DNA from: Saprolegnia diclina VS20
Lineage: Eukaryota > Oomycota > Saprolegniomycetes > Saprolegniales > Saprolegniaceae
Length of the DNA: 64,000 nt
Reading direction: 5' to 3'
Assembly (NCBI RefSeq): GCF_000281045.1
Contig: NW_008246165.1
Coordinates: 85,604-149,603, forward strand
Shown here: one piece after another, positions 10,887 through 21,786 of the stretch
Layout: the number at the start of each line of letters is the position of its first letter
Position numbering within the stretch: the first letter of the stretch is position 1
Made by a program: the position numbers and the translations under genes
The notes under the pieces: generated by a model
Seen by the model: the letters and a program-made list of their open reading frames with translations, nothing else
Told to the model about the DNA's origin: nothing
Database searches by the model: none

Positions 10887-12933
10887 TTACATGGTCGAGA
10901 GGTCGTCCTTGGTCTTGCGCAAGAGATAGAGGTCACTGGCCACCGTTCTCGGGTGCGACAAGGCGACCACCGAGCCCGCGACGGACTGCCCGACGCTCTG
11001 GACGTCATAAAGCACTTCGTGGTGGAATACCTCCAGATGCATCTCGGCTGCGAGCTATGGGATGCATCAAGCACTGCAAAAGGTCGTCGGATCGAACCTC
11101 GGTGAGGTACTCGGGCGCGTGAGCGTACCGACCCGTAAAGCGCAGAGTGTACGGCGCTGCTTCATTGTCGTCAAGCTGATCAATGTTGATGCAGAGGAGA
11201 CCGCCCACGCGAAGCAAGCGCTGTGCTCGCTCGAATACCTAACCCCGCGTACAACATCAGTCTTCAGCGAAGGCAAGTCGGTGAATAAGGTACCGGGCGC
11301 AGGTCACCGAAGTACGGCGCGCTGTTCATGGCCAGCACAACGTCAAAGCTCGTAGTCGGCAGCGTCGCGGTGACCGTCAAGAGATCGCCAACCTAATACC
11401 GTGTGACGACTGCCATTCGAACTAAGAGGCGGACCTGGAGCTCGTCGTAGAGGCCGCTGCGGCGCGCGAGCTCCACCGACGCGGCCGAGAGGTCGATACC
11501 CAAAATGTAGTTGGCGAGTGGCTGGAACGGACGAACTGCAACGCCGGCGCCAGTGCCAAAGTCCACAATGTCAAGCCAGTGGTCCCCCGGCGTCACGCCG
11601 AGCTTGGCTTGCAGCACTTCGGCGATGCGTGTGGGCGCGTCGTCCACGAAGAAGAGACCGTGGAGCTGGCGAAATGCGACAAACGAGTCGAATGCGTCCG
11701 ACGCGAGGTGGACCGACCGGTGCGCGTGCATATCGAACGTGGTCGAGACGTACTGCGTCGGTGCCCGGTGCGTCGGTGGAAACCCGTGGTCGTGGAACGC
11801 CGCCTTGACGTACCGGTCTTCGGGGTACATGGACTGCATGGCAAAGAGACGGCTGAGCCCGTCGTTGCCTTTTTCGTAATCGCCGCTTTCCTAGAATGTA
11901 GGTATTTGTATCAAGACATCAAGTCCACAGTAGCCTACGAAATAAGCGTAGGCGAGTTCGTGCAAGTACAGAGACTTTTGACTCGATGGGGCCTTCGCCG
12001 CGGCCTTCTTGAGCGACGAGACGGCGACGTCCATGCGCCCGAGGATGCTGGCGCAGTGGCCCATGCGATAGTAAACCTACGACTAGAGCTGCAGCACAGA
12101 CGGCGGGCGGAGGGCGTACCTCGGCGACGAGGGCGTTGCCCGAGACAAGTGACGTCGCGGACGCATACGCGCGCAGCGCCTGTTCGTAGTCGCCCAAGCC
12201 GGTGGCTGCTTTGGCGAGCTTCATGTGAATCTCGCCGAGCTCACTGGACTTGGCTTCTTTCGAGTCGCCGAGGATGAGAACGACCGTGTCAAAGCTCTTG
12301 ACGGCGAGCGCGTACTCGCCGATCTTTTGGTACAGGTCGCCCATCGAGATGAGCGACGGCACCTTTCTTCGATGGGTCTCTTCGAGGCGGATGCCGCTGA
12401 GGTAGTGGTCGAGTGCGTCGTTGGTGCGACCGCACTTGGAGAGCGCGTCGGCTAATTGGTTGTGGATAAAGGCATTTTCTTGCACGACGAGCGCGCGTTC
12501 GTAGAGCATGATGGCGTCGTCGCACGCGCCGACCTTGACCATCTCGGCGGCCTGGAAGAGGTACGTTTCGCGCGACTGGAGCAAATCTACTTAGAGTCCA
12601 TCGCGACTACTTCGTGATGTGCCATCAAGGTCATGTACCTTTGGTGCTATGGAGGTTGAACGGCAGCGCGACGAGGACACCGACGAGCAGCAGCGAGAGA
12701 AAGCACTCGCAGTTGAGCCACCCGATGGGCTCTTGAAGGTCGTACGCATCACCGGCCGCGCCGTCGTCGTAGGTGCCGTCATTGGCGTAGTACTCGAGGT
12801 CTGAGTGCAGCACGTCGCCGTGGCGCTTGGTGTGAATGATGTACGTGCCGTCGCCGGACTCGCGGAGGTCCTCCATGAGTCTGCGCGTCTTGGCCGTCTT
12901 CTTGGTCGAGCTCTTGACGTGGCGTCGGAGCAT
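10887..12933 (-). CDS. Membrane-anchored TPR protein with SAM methyltransferase domain
   Basis: The N-terminus (from 12933) is a basic stretch, an acidic region, and one membrane segment near residues 75-95 (CFLSLLLVGVLVALPF). A 49-nt GTACAT...AAG intron (12590-12638) then joins in frame to TPRs (ETYLFQAAEMVKVGACDDA; ENAFIHNQLADALSKCGR; ISMGDLYQKIGEYALAVKSF; MKLAKAATGLGDYEQALRAY). Later exons give SLYLHELAYAYF and a Rossmann methyltransferase with motif I DFGTGAGVAVRPF, acidic IDLSAAS, VLAMNSAPYFGDL and LLRVGGLLCINID. It ends at the TAA at 10887. The family transfers methyl from S-adenosylmethionine; the substrate is unknown. Alternatively two genes: the membrane ORF stopping at 12631 and a TPR-methyltransferase starting at 12634 or 12625 through a 35-nt intron. 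The stop and start would then overlap as ATGA with no room for a promoter, so I prefer one gene. Confidence 0.65.
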
Positions 12934-13414
12934 GGTCGGCGCCCCTTCCGAGGAAACTTTTGCGTTGTGCGGAAGCTGGAACGAGCCAGAAGGCCATTGG
13001 CTGAAATCCAGCACACGTCGCCAATCAGCTCTCGGGATGTCGCTCCTTGCTACGAAACGCACCAATCCACGCGGTCCCAACGACGCCTTCGATAGATATG
13101 TCGCGAAACCACTCTGGCCTCGCCAAGAGCGCTGTCGCGAGCTCCTTCCAATGCTCGGTATCGTCGCCAGCGTCATGGACGAAGCGGCTGTAGAAGCGCA
13201 CGATGTGGCCGACGTACCACCGTCTTGCTACGCAGCACCCATGTAATGATCCCGCATCAATCCAAGCGCTTCAGCTATCGCCAGGAGACCAGCGCCAAAG
13301 CACTGACGCCGGAGAAGCACTCGACTGGTAGGCTGCCACGTGTAAGAGCAAGGTCTGTGTCGGCCGTGCCGTGTGCAGGAGCCGCCATGGCTCGGTGGCG
13401 ATCCGGCCGATGCC

Positions 13415-13493
13415 ATTGGCTAAAATGCAGCCAATGGCCTTCGTTATTACGCTGCAGCCAATCATCGCACTCTATTTAAACAGTCCACCAATC
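13415..13493. promoter_or_regulatory. CCAAT cluster with TATA-like box
   Basis: CCAAT elements lie at 13415-13419 (ATTGG), 13431-13435, 13458-13463 and 13488-13493, with TATTTAAA at 13473-13480. The ATG of the small basic protein is at 13550. The rest of 12934-13414 holds another CCAATC near 13020 and nothing else I recognise. Confidence 0.5.
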
Positions 13494-13549
13494 ACAACGC
13501 ATGGACGGTGCTTGGTGGCTACATTTGGGCCAGAACCGAATCCTCCATC

Positions 13550-13992
13550 ATGGCCCAAGGCAGCACCGCGCTCAAGCACAAGAACGTCAAGAACCTCAAG
13601 GCCAAGCCGGCCAAGAAGAAGATCGAGACGCGCCACAAGAAGACGGCGGCCAAGTTCACCAAGAAGGGCAGTACGTGTTTCGCTCTGTCCTGCGAATCGA
13701 CGCTCAGGTCCCTTGCGTAGACCCGACGACCGAGGTCCGCCGTGGTTGCAATGGCTTCAAGCGCCGCGGTGATGAGTCCGTCACGGGCTTTATCAACAAC
13801 AACATTGAGCAGATCATGGCGTCGCGCGTGCTTCAATCTGGCTCGTCGATCATGCTGAGCGACGTCAAGTCGGCCGGGAAGGAGCGCCTCAAGGAGATCA
13901 ACCAGGCCGCGCGCACCAAGAAGAAGAGCCGCGTCGAAGAGAAGCTTGCGGCGGTCGAAAAGTCCATCAAGGACGCCGAAATGGCGCCGTAA
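13550..13992 (+). CDS. Small lysine-rich protein, UPF0390/L10K-like
   Basis: Two exons (13550-13670 and 13721-13992) around a 50-nt GTACGT...TAG intron give 130 residues in frame. The start MAQGSTALKHKNVKNLK resembles the MAQG start of the UPF0390 family (human L10K, yeast relatives), small basic nucleolar-type proteins of unclear role. Residues 8-40 are almost all lysine, asparagine and alanine. The second exon has INNNIEQIMASRVLQSG and a helical, lysine-rich end (NQAARTKKKSRVEEKLAA). An upstream in-frame ATG at 13508 exists, but starting at MAQG agrees with the family and leaves the TATTTAAA box about 70 bases upstream. Family assignment rests on the N-terminus and composition, so it is tentative. 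Confidence 0.6.
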
Positions 13993-14164
13993 TACTCCTA
14001 TTATTCACCATCAATACTGTTCCTCCAAAGCCCATCGCTTGTCATAGCTGCCACCATACCAAGCCATCCTTTATATGCTACATTCGCCCCAACGTGGCGA
14101 TTGAATACCGGTGGACGCTACTACATGTGGTGTTGATATATTATTGCATTGGGATGTAGGAAGC

Positions 14165-15592
14165 CTAGAGCGGTCTCTTGTCCATGGCCTGCGCAAGCGA
14201 CCCTTTCCTCTTGATCGGCTGGCTCTGGCCCACTAAGATGCGGTACTTGGCGTACATCCCGTTGCGCTTGAACTGTGGCACCATTTGGTCTTCGAGGTAA
14301 CTCCGCACTTCGGTCGCCGCGACGTCAAAGAGCGTGTTGCCCTGGTGCGTCTCGAGCTGCGACGCGATCACTGCACTCGTCTGTGGCGACACGCAGCGCG
14401 CGGGCGCGATCGCCGACGGGGCCAAGTACCGCGCAAAGATCTCGCGCCTCATTTCGTCGGCCTCCTTTTCGTTCTGGACCATGCCAAACGTCATGACGTG
14501 GTGCAGGAAGTCCACGCTGCCTTCCGGCTGGAGCGCCATGATCACCACGTACAAGCCGAGGTACTCGCGCCCGAGCTCGTGGCTCAGAATCGCCGTCAGA
14601 TCGTCGTCGCCAATGAAATCCAAGTAAATGTCGTGACGCGCTTGGGCCGACGCGGTCCGCGCCGCCACTTCGTCGTAGTCGAGGTACGCGGCCCAATTCG
14701 GTGTCTTGAGAAAGCGCGGCCACGAGTCGCGCTGGACGAGCGCAACGATTTCGCTTTTCGCAGCCCGAAACAAATCTTTGGGCGCTTCCTTGTCCTTGCT
14801 GACCTTGCGCTCGAGGCGGACGCGGATCTTGGACGGGATATTGATCTGCAGCGGCGCGTTCTCGTCGACAAAGAGCTTGAGGATGCGGGCAGCGGCCGCG
14901 ACTTGGTCATCCGCCGACAAGCTGTCGTAGTTGTCATCGAACGAGTTGACCATATCGATGAACTCGAGGTTCTCGGACGAGTATTCTTGCACGAGAAACT
15001 GGTGGAAGAAGCACATGGCCATGTCGTCCCGCAGCATGAGCTCAAACTTGAGCGTCTTGCCCATGAATTCTCGCCCGGCGCTCGAGCGCGGCCAGTGCTC
15101 GGCCTCGACCTGCCGCAGCGCCTTCATGCAGTCGTCCATCATCGCGAGAAGGTCGTCTTCGTTCGTGAAGGACCCGTTGGCGTTCAAGCCGATGCGGAGG
15201 AGGCCGATCGTCGCGTTCGAGAGGCGTGTCGTGCTCGCGAGGTTGGTCACGGCCGCCTCGAGCTGCCCGAGGTCAGCGCTATTGTCGTCCGAGCTGTTGT
15301 TGTTGTTGCTCGGTTGCTTGAGCGCTTGCCACTTGGCTTGGAGCGCAAAATAGACCCTGGCCACATCTTTCTTCTTGATCTCGGCGCAGTGGACGCCAAA
15401 GAGGCGGCGGCCGACGTCCGACTCGAGGACGCGGGGCAGTGGCATCGCCTTGAGGTAGTTGTAGCATACCGTGTTGAGTTCGGTCGCAAAGTGGGTCGGC
15501 GCTTGGTCGTGCTTCTTGGTCGTCGGCTTGGTGGACGCGGCCTCGGCAGGGTTGGCCTCGGGCTTGGCCGCCGCCGACGGAAACGACCCCAT
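14165..15592 (-). CDS. RGS-domain protein, possibly with two RGS folds
   Basis: Intronless, 475 residues if started at the ATG at 15592; the frame opens further upstream only with GTG. The core RGS domain lies at about residues 180-310: KFELMLRDDMAMCFFHQFL, SSENLEFIDMVNSF, NIPSKIRVRLERK, DLFRAAKSEIVALVQRDSW, FLKTPNWAAYL. RGS domains speed GTP hydrolysis by G-alpha subunits. A second, weaker copy follows at about 330-455, with GREYLGLYVVIMAL, LFDVAATEVRSYLED and MVPQFKRNGMYAKY in RGS order. The N-terminus MGSFPSAAAK fits a myristoylation site (G2, S6), which would place the protein at the membrane with its G protein. Residues 110-130 carry an asparagine/serine run. The membrane placement and second RGS are inference. 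Confidence 0.8.
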   Translation of the reverse strand: MGSFPSAAAKPEANPAEAASTKPTTKKHDQAPTHFATELNTVCYNYLKAMPLPRVLESDVGRRLFGVHCAEIKKKDVARVYFALQAKWQALKQPSNNNNSSDDNSADLGQLEAAVTNLASTTRLSNATIGLLRIGLNANGSFTNEDDLLAMMDDCMKALRQVEAEHWPRSSAGREFMGKTLKFELMLRDDMAMCFFHQFLVQEYSSENLEFIDMVNSFDDNYDSLSADDQVAAAARILKLFVDENAPLQINIPSKIRVRLERKVSKDKEAPKDLFRAAKSEIVALVQRDSWPRFLKTPNWAAYLDYDEVAARTASAQARHDIYLDFIGDDDLTAILSHELGREYLGLYVVIMALQPEGSVDFLHHVMTFGMVQNEKEADEMRREIFARYLAPSAIAPARCVSPQTSAVIASQLETHQGNTLFDVAATEVRSYLEDQMVPQFKRNGMYAKYRILVGQSQPIKRKGSLAQAMDKRPL

Positions 15593-15898
15593 ACCGACGA
15601 GTTCGCCGACCGGGTTCTTCAGCGCGGGAGTAATTTTAGCTCTCACGCGTTTTGCAGCTAATCTGGGCGCCGGTTGTTGGATAGTCGAAGGGATACACTA
15701 TTGAGCTAACGTGGGGTAGGGTTGTGTGGGACGTCTCGCTGACTCTGGGACTCTAGGAACGAGCCGGAAGGCGTTGCCGCTTGCATCAGCAACAAGCTAC
15801 AGCAAAGAGCTAGCATCGTCAACGACAGTCCTTTTGCCCTTTGAGAAGGTGCTCCGAACACACAAGCCCTTGGCTCTTGATGCTCCCGAATGACGCTC

Positions 15899-15940
15899 GA
15901 TTGGCCGTGTGGATTCCGGATATGCCAAACGGGTCCAATC
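15899..15940 (+). promoter_or_regulatory. Composite promoter module, copy 1
   Basis: GATTGG (15899-15904), then ATTCCGGATATG (15913-15924), then CCAATC (15935-15940). The same order with the same 10-base spacing before CCAATC recurs at 16096-16135 and, on the minus strand, at 59906-59946. Function is inferred from recurrence upstream of the two sister ankyrin genes. Confidence 0.5.
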
Positions 15941-15971
15941 GCAATCAAGATAGCCCTGGACACGATTTGAT

Positions 15972-15990
15972 ACAGTGTTTGAAACACTGT
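15972..15990. repeat. 19-base hairpin palindrome
   Basis: Arms ACAGTGTTT and AAACACTGT pair perfectly around a single G. The half-site ACAGTGTTT recurs at 51139-51147 upstream of another ankyrin gene. Confidence 0.55.
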
Positions 15991-16095
15991 CTATGTCGGA
16001 CTCTGTGGGCAACCACGATTTGGACGCCGCTGCATCGGCCAGTCTCGAGACTCGACTGCAGCCCACAATCGTACGGCCATCACCAAGTGTCTTTT

Positions 16096-16135
16096 GATTG
16101 GGCATCGGTTCCGGATACGACGGTGGTAGCCAATC
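16096..16135 (+). promoter_or_regulatory. Composite promoter module, copy 2
   Basis: GATTGG (16096-16101), TTCCGGATACG (16109-16119) and CCAATC (16130-16135), ending 56 bases before the ATG at 16192. It corresponds in position and order to the module before ankyrin copy B. Confidence 0.5.
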
Positions 16136-16191
16136 CGAGGATGTCGCCTTTCCGCATCACAGATTTGGCTGCCAAATTCCCATAAGATCTC

Positions 16192-18221
16192 ATGGCGACC
16201 TTCCGCAGCGTGGTTCTGGCGCAGCCCGAGATCGCATCGATCATCTTCATGGTTTAAGAGATCGTGTTCGGAGAAGGTTGCTGAACGATGCCTATCATCT
16301 TCGGCCTCCAGTTTGGCGTTACGCAGACGTCGCGTCGCGCTTCCGCGACTTTAACCACCACGTGGACGTGCACCGACCGACGGACGACGACGACACCCCC
16401 TGCTACGGCCTCGACGCGACCTTTGTCACGCGCTACCTCGCTCTCAAAGATGGCTCGACAACAAACTGCATTGGCGCCAGAAGCTTGTGCCTCAGTACGC
16501 AGTACACGCGCGACGCTCGCTTTCCGCTGCACTTGGCGATTTGCGAAGGTGACTTGGTCGCGACGCAGCGGATCGTCGCCTGCCGCCCCGACCTCATGTA
16601 CCAAGAAGCCATCGAGGCGGCGCTCATGACTGGCCACCTTGAGATCGCAAACTTTCTACTGCAGACGCACGCTGTCGACCGCAACTTTGACGACAAGACC
16701 TTGGGTTGCGTCTCGCGGGCGCTGGACTCCTGGCTGCCCGCCGCGCTGCTGTCGACCAACAATGCGGATGCGCTAGCACTGCTGTGGCGTCGCCGCCAAC
16801 TCGAGTGGCCGACGGTTCTGCTCCGTTTGGCCAGCGATGCGGGCGCGCCTCAAGTCATTGCGTTCTTGTACAAGCACATGCCTCACACAGTGTACGAGGG
16901 CTTCGTGGACGTTGCCGCCGCCCAACGTCTCTTGGAGATTGTCATCGACCTCGTCGCACGCGGTTTCAGCTGCACCGCCGATGCACTGGACACGGCCGCT
17001 ACGAATGGTCATGTTGACGTCGTCCGCTTCCTCATCGAGCAGTGCCACCAAGTGCCGTCGCGGACGACGCAAGAGAATGCGGCAACGCAAGGACACTTGG
17101 CCGTCGTCATCTACCTGCACGAGCTCGGGACGTTGGATAATGCCATCATGGCTGCGTTCTCAGCCGCCTACTTGGGCCACGACGACGTTGTGCGGTACCT
17201 TGTGGCCAATCGACGCGCGACCGACACTACCGTGCGCGTCGACGCGCCCGTGTCGGACCTAGTGTTCCTCGCCATGCACTTTCTCTCGCTCGGGTGCTCG
17301 CTGGAGAACGCCGCAGAGTACTTTTCAAATGTCATCAGAAAGCAAACGTCGGGCATCATGGAAATCGCGGCCTTTTTCATCGGGCGTGGTGTTGTGCTTG
17401 ACGCTACCTGGATGATCAACGCTTGTGAGCGAGGCGACATGGACGTCGCCATCTACCTCCACGACCACGGCGCAGCGTCGGCACCCGAAGCCATCGACCG
17501 AGCCGCGTACAAGCAGCATTGGGCCATCGTCGATTTTCTCATGGCCCATCGAAGCGAAGGCGCGACGCTCACTGGCATCGAGTGTGCCCTTGTGCATGGT
17601 ATGTTTGGAGTGGTCTTGGAGCTTTGGGCAAACCAGCCCGAGCTCCGCGACGACGACCTCTTGCGCAGCGCCATTGCCAACAACGCCGTCGACGCCATCG
17701 ATTTTCTGCTGGAGAAGGGGGTCGGGCACCCTCGCCATCTTCCCTCCGACGCGCTCTGCGTGCACAAAGGATGCCTCGGTGCTCTCTTACCCTGCGTCAT
17801 GGATCCACCGACGCCGATCGAGAACCTCGCGCACCTCATCGAGACATTTGCTAGCATGTCTTCCAGCATTTCCAAGTCCAACCTCTTGGTCATCAAGGCC
17901 GAGATGCTTCGTCAGGCCAACGACCTCGTCGACGCCAGCGACGACCTCCAAGCTCACGCAGCCACACTCTTGCGTCGGGGCGCCGAGACGACCACAGAAC
18001 GTGATGATGGTATGCGGGTGCTGGACCGCGCGGCTCTCTTTGACTGGGCACTCGCAGTGCTCATCGTACACTTCTCGACGGACGCTGCGACCACTGCCGC
18101 TCAGAAGACGCGACTGGACGCGTGGATGATCATGGTCGACGAACCTCTTCTGCGCTCTCAACTGCACACTCGCCTTGACGTGAAGGGCAGCGCGGGGCAG
18201 CGGCATTGCAACGACGAATGA
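16192..18221 (+). CDS. Ankyrin-family protein, copy A, 5' end disrupted
   Basis: Sister gene of the one at 58300-59859 (-). From about 16320 to the stop the ankyrin frame is open for some 630 residues of degenerate ankyrin hexads (RFPLHLAICEGDLVATQRIV; ATNGHVDVVRFLIEQ; GDMDVAIYLHDHGA). The original start is visible at 16192 (MATFRSVVLAQPEIASIIF), matching copy B. A 54-base insertion (16249-16302) flanked by the direct repeat ATCATCTTC then brings a stop, and one base is missing near 16320 relative to copy B. No GT-AG intron I tried restores the frame. The product may start further in (first in-frame ATG near 16597), use unseen splicing, or be lost. The C-terminal 145 residues, missing from copy B, are helical and end RLDVKGSAGQRHCNDE. 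A host gene of unknown partner. Confidence 0.7.
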
Positions 18222-18339
18222 AAAAACCAACTAACTAGTTTTTCTACTAGCATCCGCGCCCTTGGTGAAACACAAACACGACTGCAGGTAGAATAAGTTG
18301 AGAGAGTTTAGATATCTAGTCTATCGAGGTTCGGGGATA

Positions 18340-21300
18340 TTAGGGTTGGACGACGGTCTCTTCGAGCAGCGCCAAGTTGTGCGCGATGCCGCTCATGCCA
18401 CTCACCAGACTGTTGAGAAGAAGGAGTTCTTCGAGTGCGAGACCCTTGTACCTGTCGTCCTGCAGCAGCCACGCCGCGTACGACTGGCGCATGGCGTCGG
18501 CAGCATGGAGCAGCGAGAACGTCTCGACGTCCAAAATGTCGTGGGCGCGACGGACGCCGTCGTCCAAGAAATATTCGGGCAGTCGACTGGTCGGCGTCAA
18601 GAGCGGGCTACCGTCGATGGAGATTTCTTGCAACGCTGTCGCCGAGAGCAGATGGGCGCTGCTCTGCGTCGGAAGGACCTCCACTTCGAGCAGCAAGCCG
18701 TTCTCGAGCGCACGCATGAACTCGTCGAGCGAGACCTTGCCCGACTTGTCTTGGTTGACGATCTCAATAAAGTCGGCCACGTACTCGTCGACCGCGTCCA
18801 TTGGCAAGACGCCCGACTGCTCAAACACGTGCAGAAGCAGCACCTTGACGTCACTCGCATCCACATACCCGCTGCCCTGCTTGTCCGCGAGCTGGAACGC
18901 TTCCTTCATCTGCACAAACAGCGCTGTCTGGTCGGCGTCGGCGAACTGGAAGCGCTCGCCAAAGAGCGTGTCCAGAGTCTCGAAGGTCTCGTGGATCGAC
19001 GGACCGAGCTCGAGGGGCAAGTCGCACGACGCCAATGACGCGTGTCGACGCAGGAACCACTCGACAAGCTGCAGCAGAATCGTCGTGTTGGTCAAGAGGC
19101 GCTGACAGCCCTCGACGATCGCCGTGTACTTGGGCTGCGAGAAGGCCGGACGCCACAGTCGCGGCTCGAAAAGCGCTTCCTTGAGCAATATTCGCTGGTC
19201 GTTGAGACACGATGGGGCAGTCGTCTGTAGAGCCGTCTTGACCGCTGCCAACTGCGAGAGGTCGCTCGCGCCATCACACAGGAGGGTGTGCTCCACGAGC
19301 GTACTGAACGCGACTCGGCAGAGGCCGAGGTGCATCTGAACGTTGCGACGGAGGAGCTTGTAGGCGCTCTCGGGCCAAAAGAGTAGCTCGATGCTGACGA
19401 TGAGGAGGACGCCGAGGGTCATTTGCACGACGTTGGCGTAGGACGACAAGGAGCCAGGCGCGGGACAAATGTCATCGGGTAGCAAGATCCCGGCGGCAAT
19501 AAAGGCCGAGACGAGGCCGGCGTACGAGTCGAGACCGCCCTTCCACTTCACATACATGGACGCGGTCGTCCAGACAAAGAAGAACAAGTTGCGAAGGACA
19601 AGCATCACTGCCGTGTACTCGCCGCTGTAGGTGCAGACAAAGAAGAGCGCGATCGAGGGCACGATGACGCCGGCGACGACGCCGACGGCGCGAAACAACG
19701 AGATGCCAAACGACCCACCTAGTCCTTATGAGTTGCGCTGTCGATGGCGAAAATGACAATATGTACCAATTTGATTGCCCATGACGTAGGCGATTGTCGT
19801 TGGCGCCGTGGACGAAAATCCAAAGACATATACGGCGAGAAGGCTGGACAAAAGGAGGGCGAGCCAGACTTTGAATGCAATCTGGAACCGCGCCGGCGTC
19901 AGCTTGCGTGGATCGACAAACGACCAGAACGACCGCTTGATAAAGTTGAGCATGCGCGACGGCTACCATATTGAGCTAGTCAAGGCAACGCCGGGATCGA
20001 AGCGCGTACAGTGTGGTGGGTCTCGTTGCGAACTTTGGCGGGAAACTCGGCCATCGCCGCGCAAAGCGACTGGAGGCCAAAGAGGAAGAGGTTGAGCGGG
20101 ATGTTGCCTTCGACGTCCGACGGCGTCGGGTGCATCGTGAGGAAGAGCTTGCTCTGCGTCGCTTGAAAGCGCAATAAGAGAGCTTCCATCTCGGTCTGCA
20201 GCGCATGCAGCTGCGACAACTGCAGATCTACAGCGACGCATGAGCAAATTTGAGACCTTTGGACCGTGTATACCTGTATGGTTGGCGTGGACGTCAAGCG
20301 AAATCTCGCGGAGCAGTGCGATCGCGCGGAATTGAACGCTGCACACCTCTTGCTGCAACGCAGCCATGAACGACGTGTGGAGACGGTCGTAGTGCTCGAG
20401 CTGCAGCGCTTGGTTCATCGCGCGAAGCGTGTCGAGGAGCGATGCGTAGAGCTCAATGTACGGCTTGGTGATTGTTTTTTGGAAGCCCAGGAGCGGCGCG
20501 AGGCCGAGGATCTGCTCCCACCACGCGTCGTTGAGAAGACTTGTCATTGCGTCCTTCTGCAGTGTGGCGAGTTCAAATTTGCGCTTGATCTTGGTGCGTA
20601 GAAAGTGCATGTGCTCGACGTTCTTCTTCTTGAAGCAGTAGGCGTCGACGACGAGGTGCAAGAGGTCGTGGATCGTGTCGGCCGCCGACAGAGTTTGCGT
20701 CTGGAGCTTCCGGATCGCACTAGGTACAAAATACAAAAATGAGGGCGGCGTTCGGGATCGAAGCGGGTACAAGATCGGGTACGGCACCCAGACAACGAGA
20801 AACGACAGGAACGCGCCGATGAGCCCGAGCCACATGTAGATAAAGAGGTTCTTGACGATCATCGGGCTCGTATAGAGACCGTTGGCCGCGTCCTTGAGCT
20901 TGGCCGGGTCGCTGTAGTCGTTGGGGCTCACGACCGTCAAGGCGAAAATGAGGTTGTTGACCATCGAGAACTTTTTGGTCCCGGCTTCCTACCATTATAG
21001 TATCGTGTAAGACGATATTGTCTAGGATGCAGAATCGTGTCGATACGTACAAAGGGCAGGAGGAGAATAAACGCGTTAAAGGCCATCATGAACGGCAGCA
21101 CAGTCAAGACGTCGCCGTTGTTGACATAGTACGGCGTGCCGCTGAAGGACGTGGTGATGCGCACAAGCGTGCCATCGTGCACAGCAGCTTGTACTAGAGA
21201 GGAATATATACCATAGTTACTAGGAGCTTGAGAATCAATTAAGAAAAAGTACCTTCGGCGTCGCTGTAAAAGAGGCGGGGCTGGAAACAGTGAAAGAGGA

Positions 21301-21786
21301 CTGCGTTGTACGCGAACGCAAGGAAGACGCCGAGCTTTTGCTGGAAGACTTCCCGCAGCGTCGCGCCAATGTTGCGGCCAGCAGCAAAGACGCAGGCGAC
21401 AGCGATAAAGTTGATGCCGCCGAGGATGTACCACTCAGGAAAGCAGACCCAGATATTTGGCCGCGCCGGCGTGTGCTCGCCCGAGGCCTTGGTGACAAAA
21501 GCAGAAGCGATGAGGACGCCGAGGCCCGTGCGCATGGCGAGACCCAAGTTGGTCTTGAACTCGGCTACATACAATATAGGTAAACACCACGTCGTTTCGT
21601 TGTTCGAGCGAGCGTACTGCGGGACTGGGCCTCAGTGTCCATGGGCCGCGCCTTGCCCATGGTGATGCGCAGTCGCCCGATGGCCTCGCGCTGCGACTTG
21701 CTCAGCTGGTGAGACAGCGTCGGCCGCCGGTGCAAGCTCGGCGCGTCCTCGTCTTGTCGACAGCTCGTAGTAGCGTCTGCTGCCAT
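18340..21786 (-). CDS. FUSC/ALMT-like membrane protein with EF-hands
   Basis: Seven or so exons. After a cytosolic start (MAADATTSCRQDED) come hydrophobic segments in two halves. The first is GLAMRTGLGVLIASAFV, WYILGGINFIAVACVFAAG, VFLAFAYNAVLF, VLPFMMAFNAFILLLPF and MWLGLIGAFLSFLVVW. A long cytosolic helical region follows. The second half is FKVWLALLLSSLLAVYVFGF, VGVVAGVIVPSIALFFV, GLVSAFIAAGILL and LGVLLIVSIELLFW. The arrangement of two hexahelical halves with long helical tails recalls the FUSC and aluminium-activated malate transporter group, which move organic or aromatic acids. Near the C-terminus are two EF-hand-like loops (DKQGSGYVDASDV and DKSGKVSLDEFM), suggesting Ca2+ control, unusual for that group. 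The start is the ATG at 21786; the frame extends upstream without ATG. Transport substrate unknown. Confidence 0.65.

Larger units (their letters stand above)
15593..16191. other. Upstream region of ankyrin copy A
   Basis: This 600-base spacer between the divergent RGS and ankyrin genes holds two copies of a GATTGG/TTCCGGATAYG/CCAATC module (15899-15940 and 16096-16135) and a 19-base hairpin palindrome at 15972-15990. I see no coding sequence in it. Confidence 0.55.

Noticed and set aside
14285-15661. 458-codon plus-strand ORF opposite the RGS gene
   Set aside because: Antisense shadow with highly skewed arginine/valine content.
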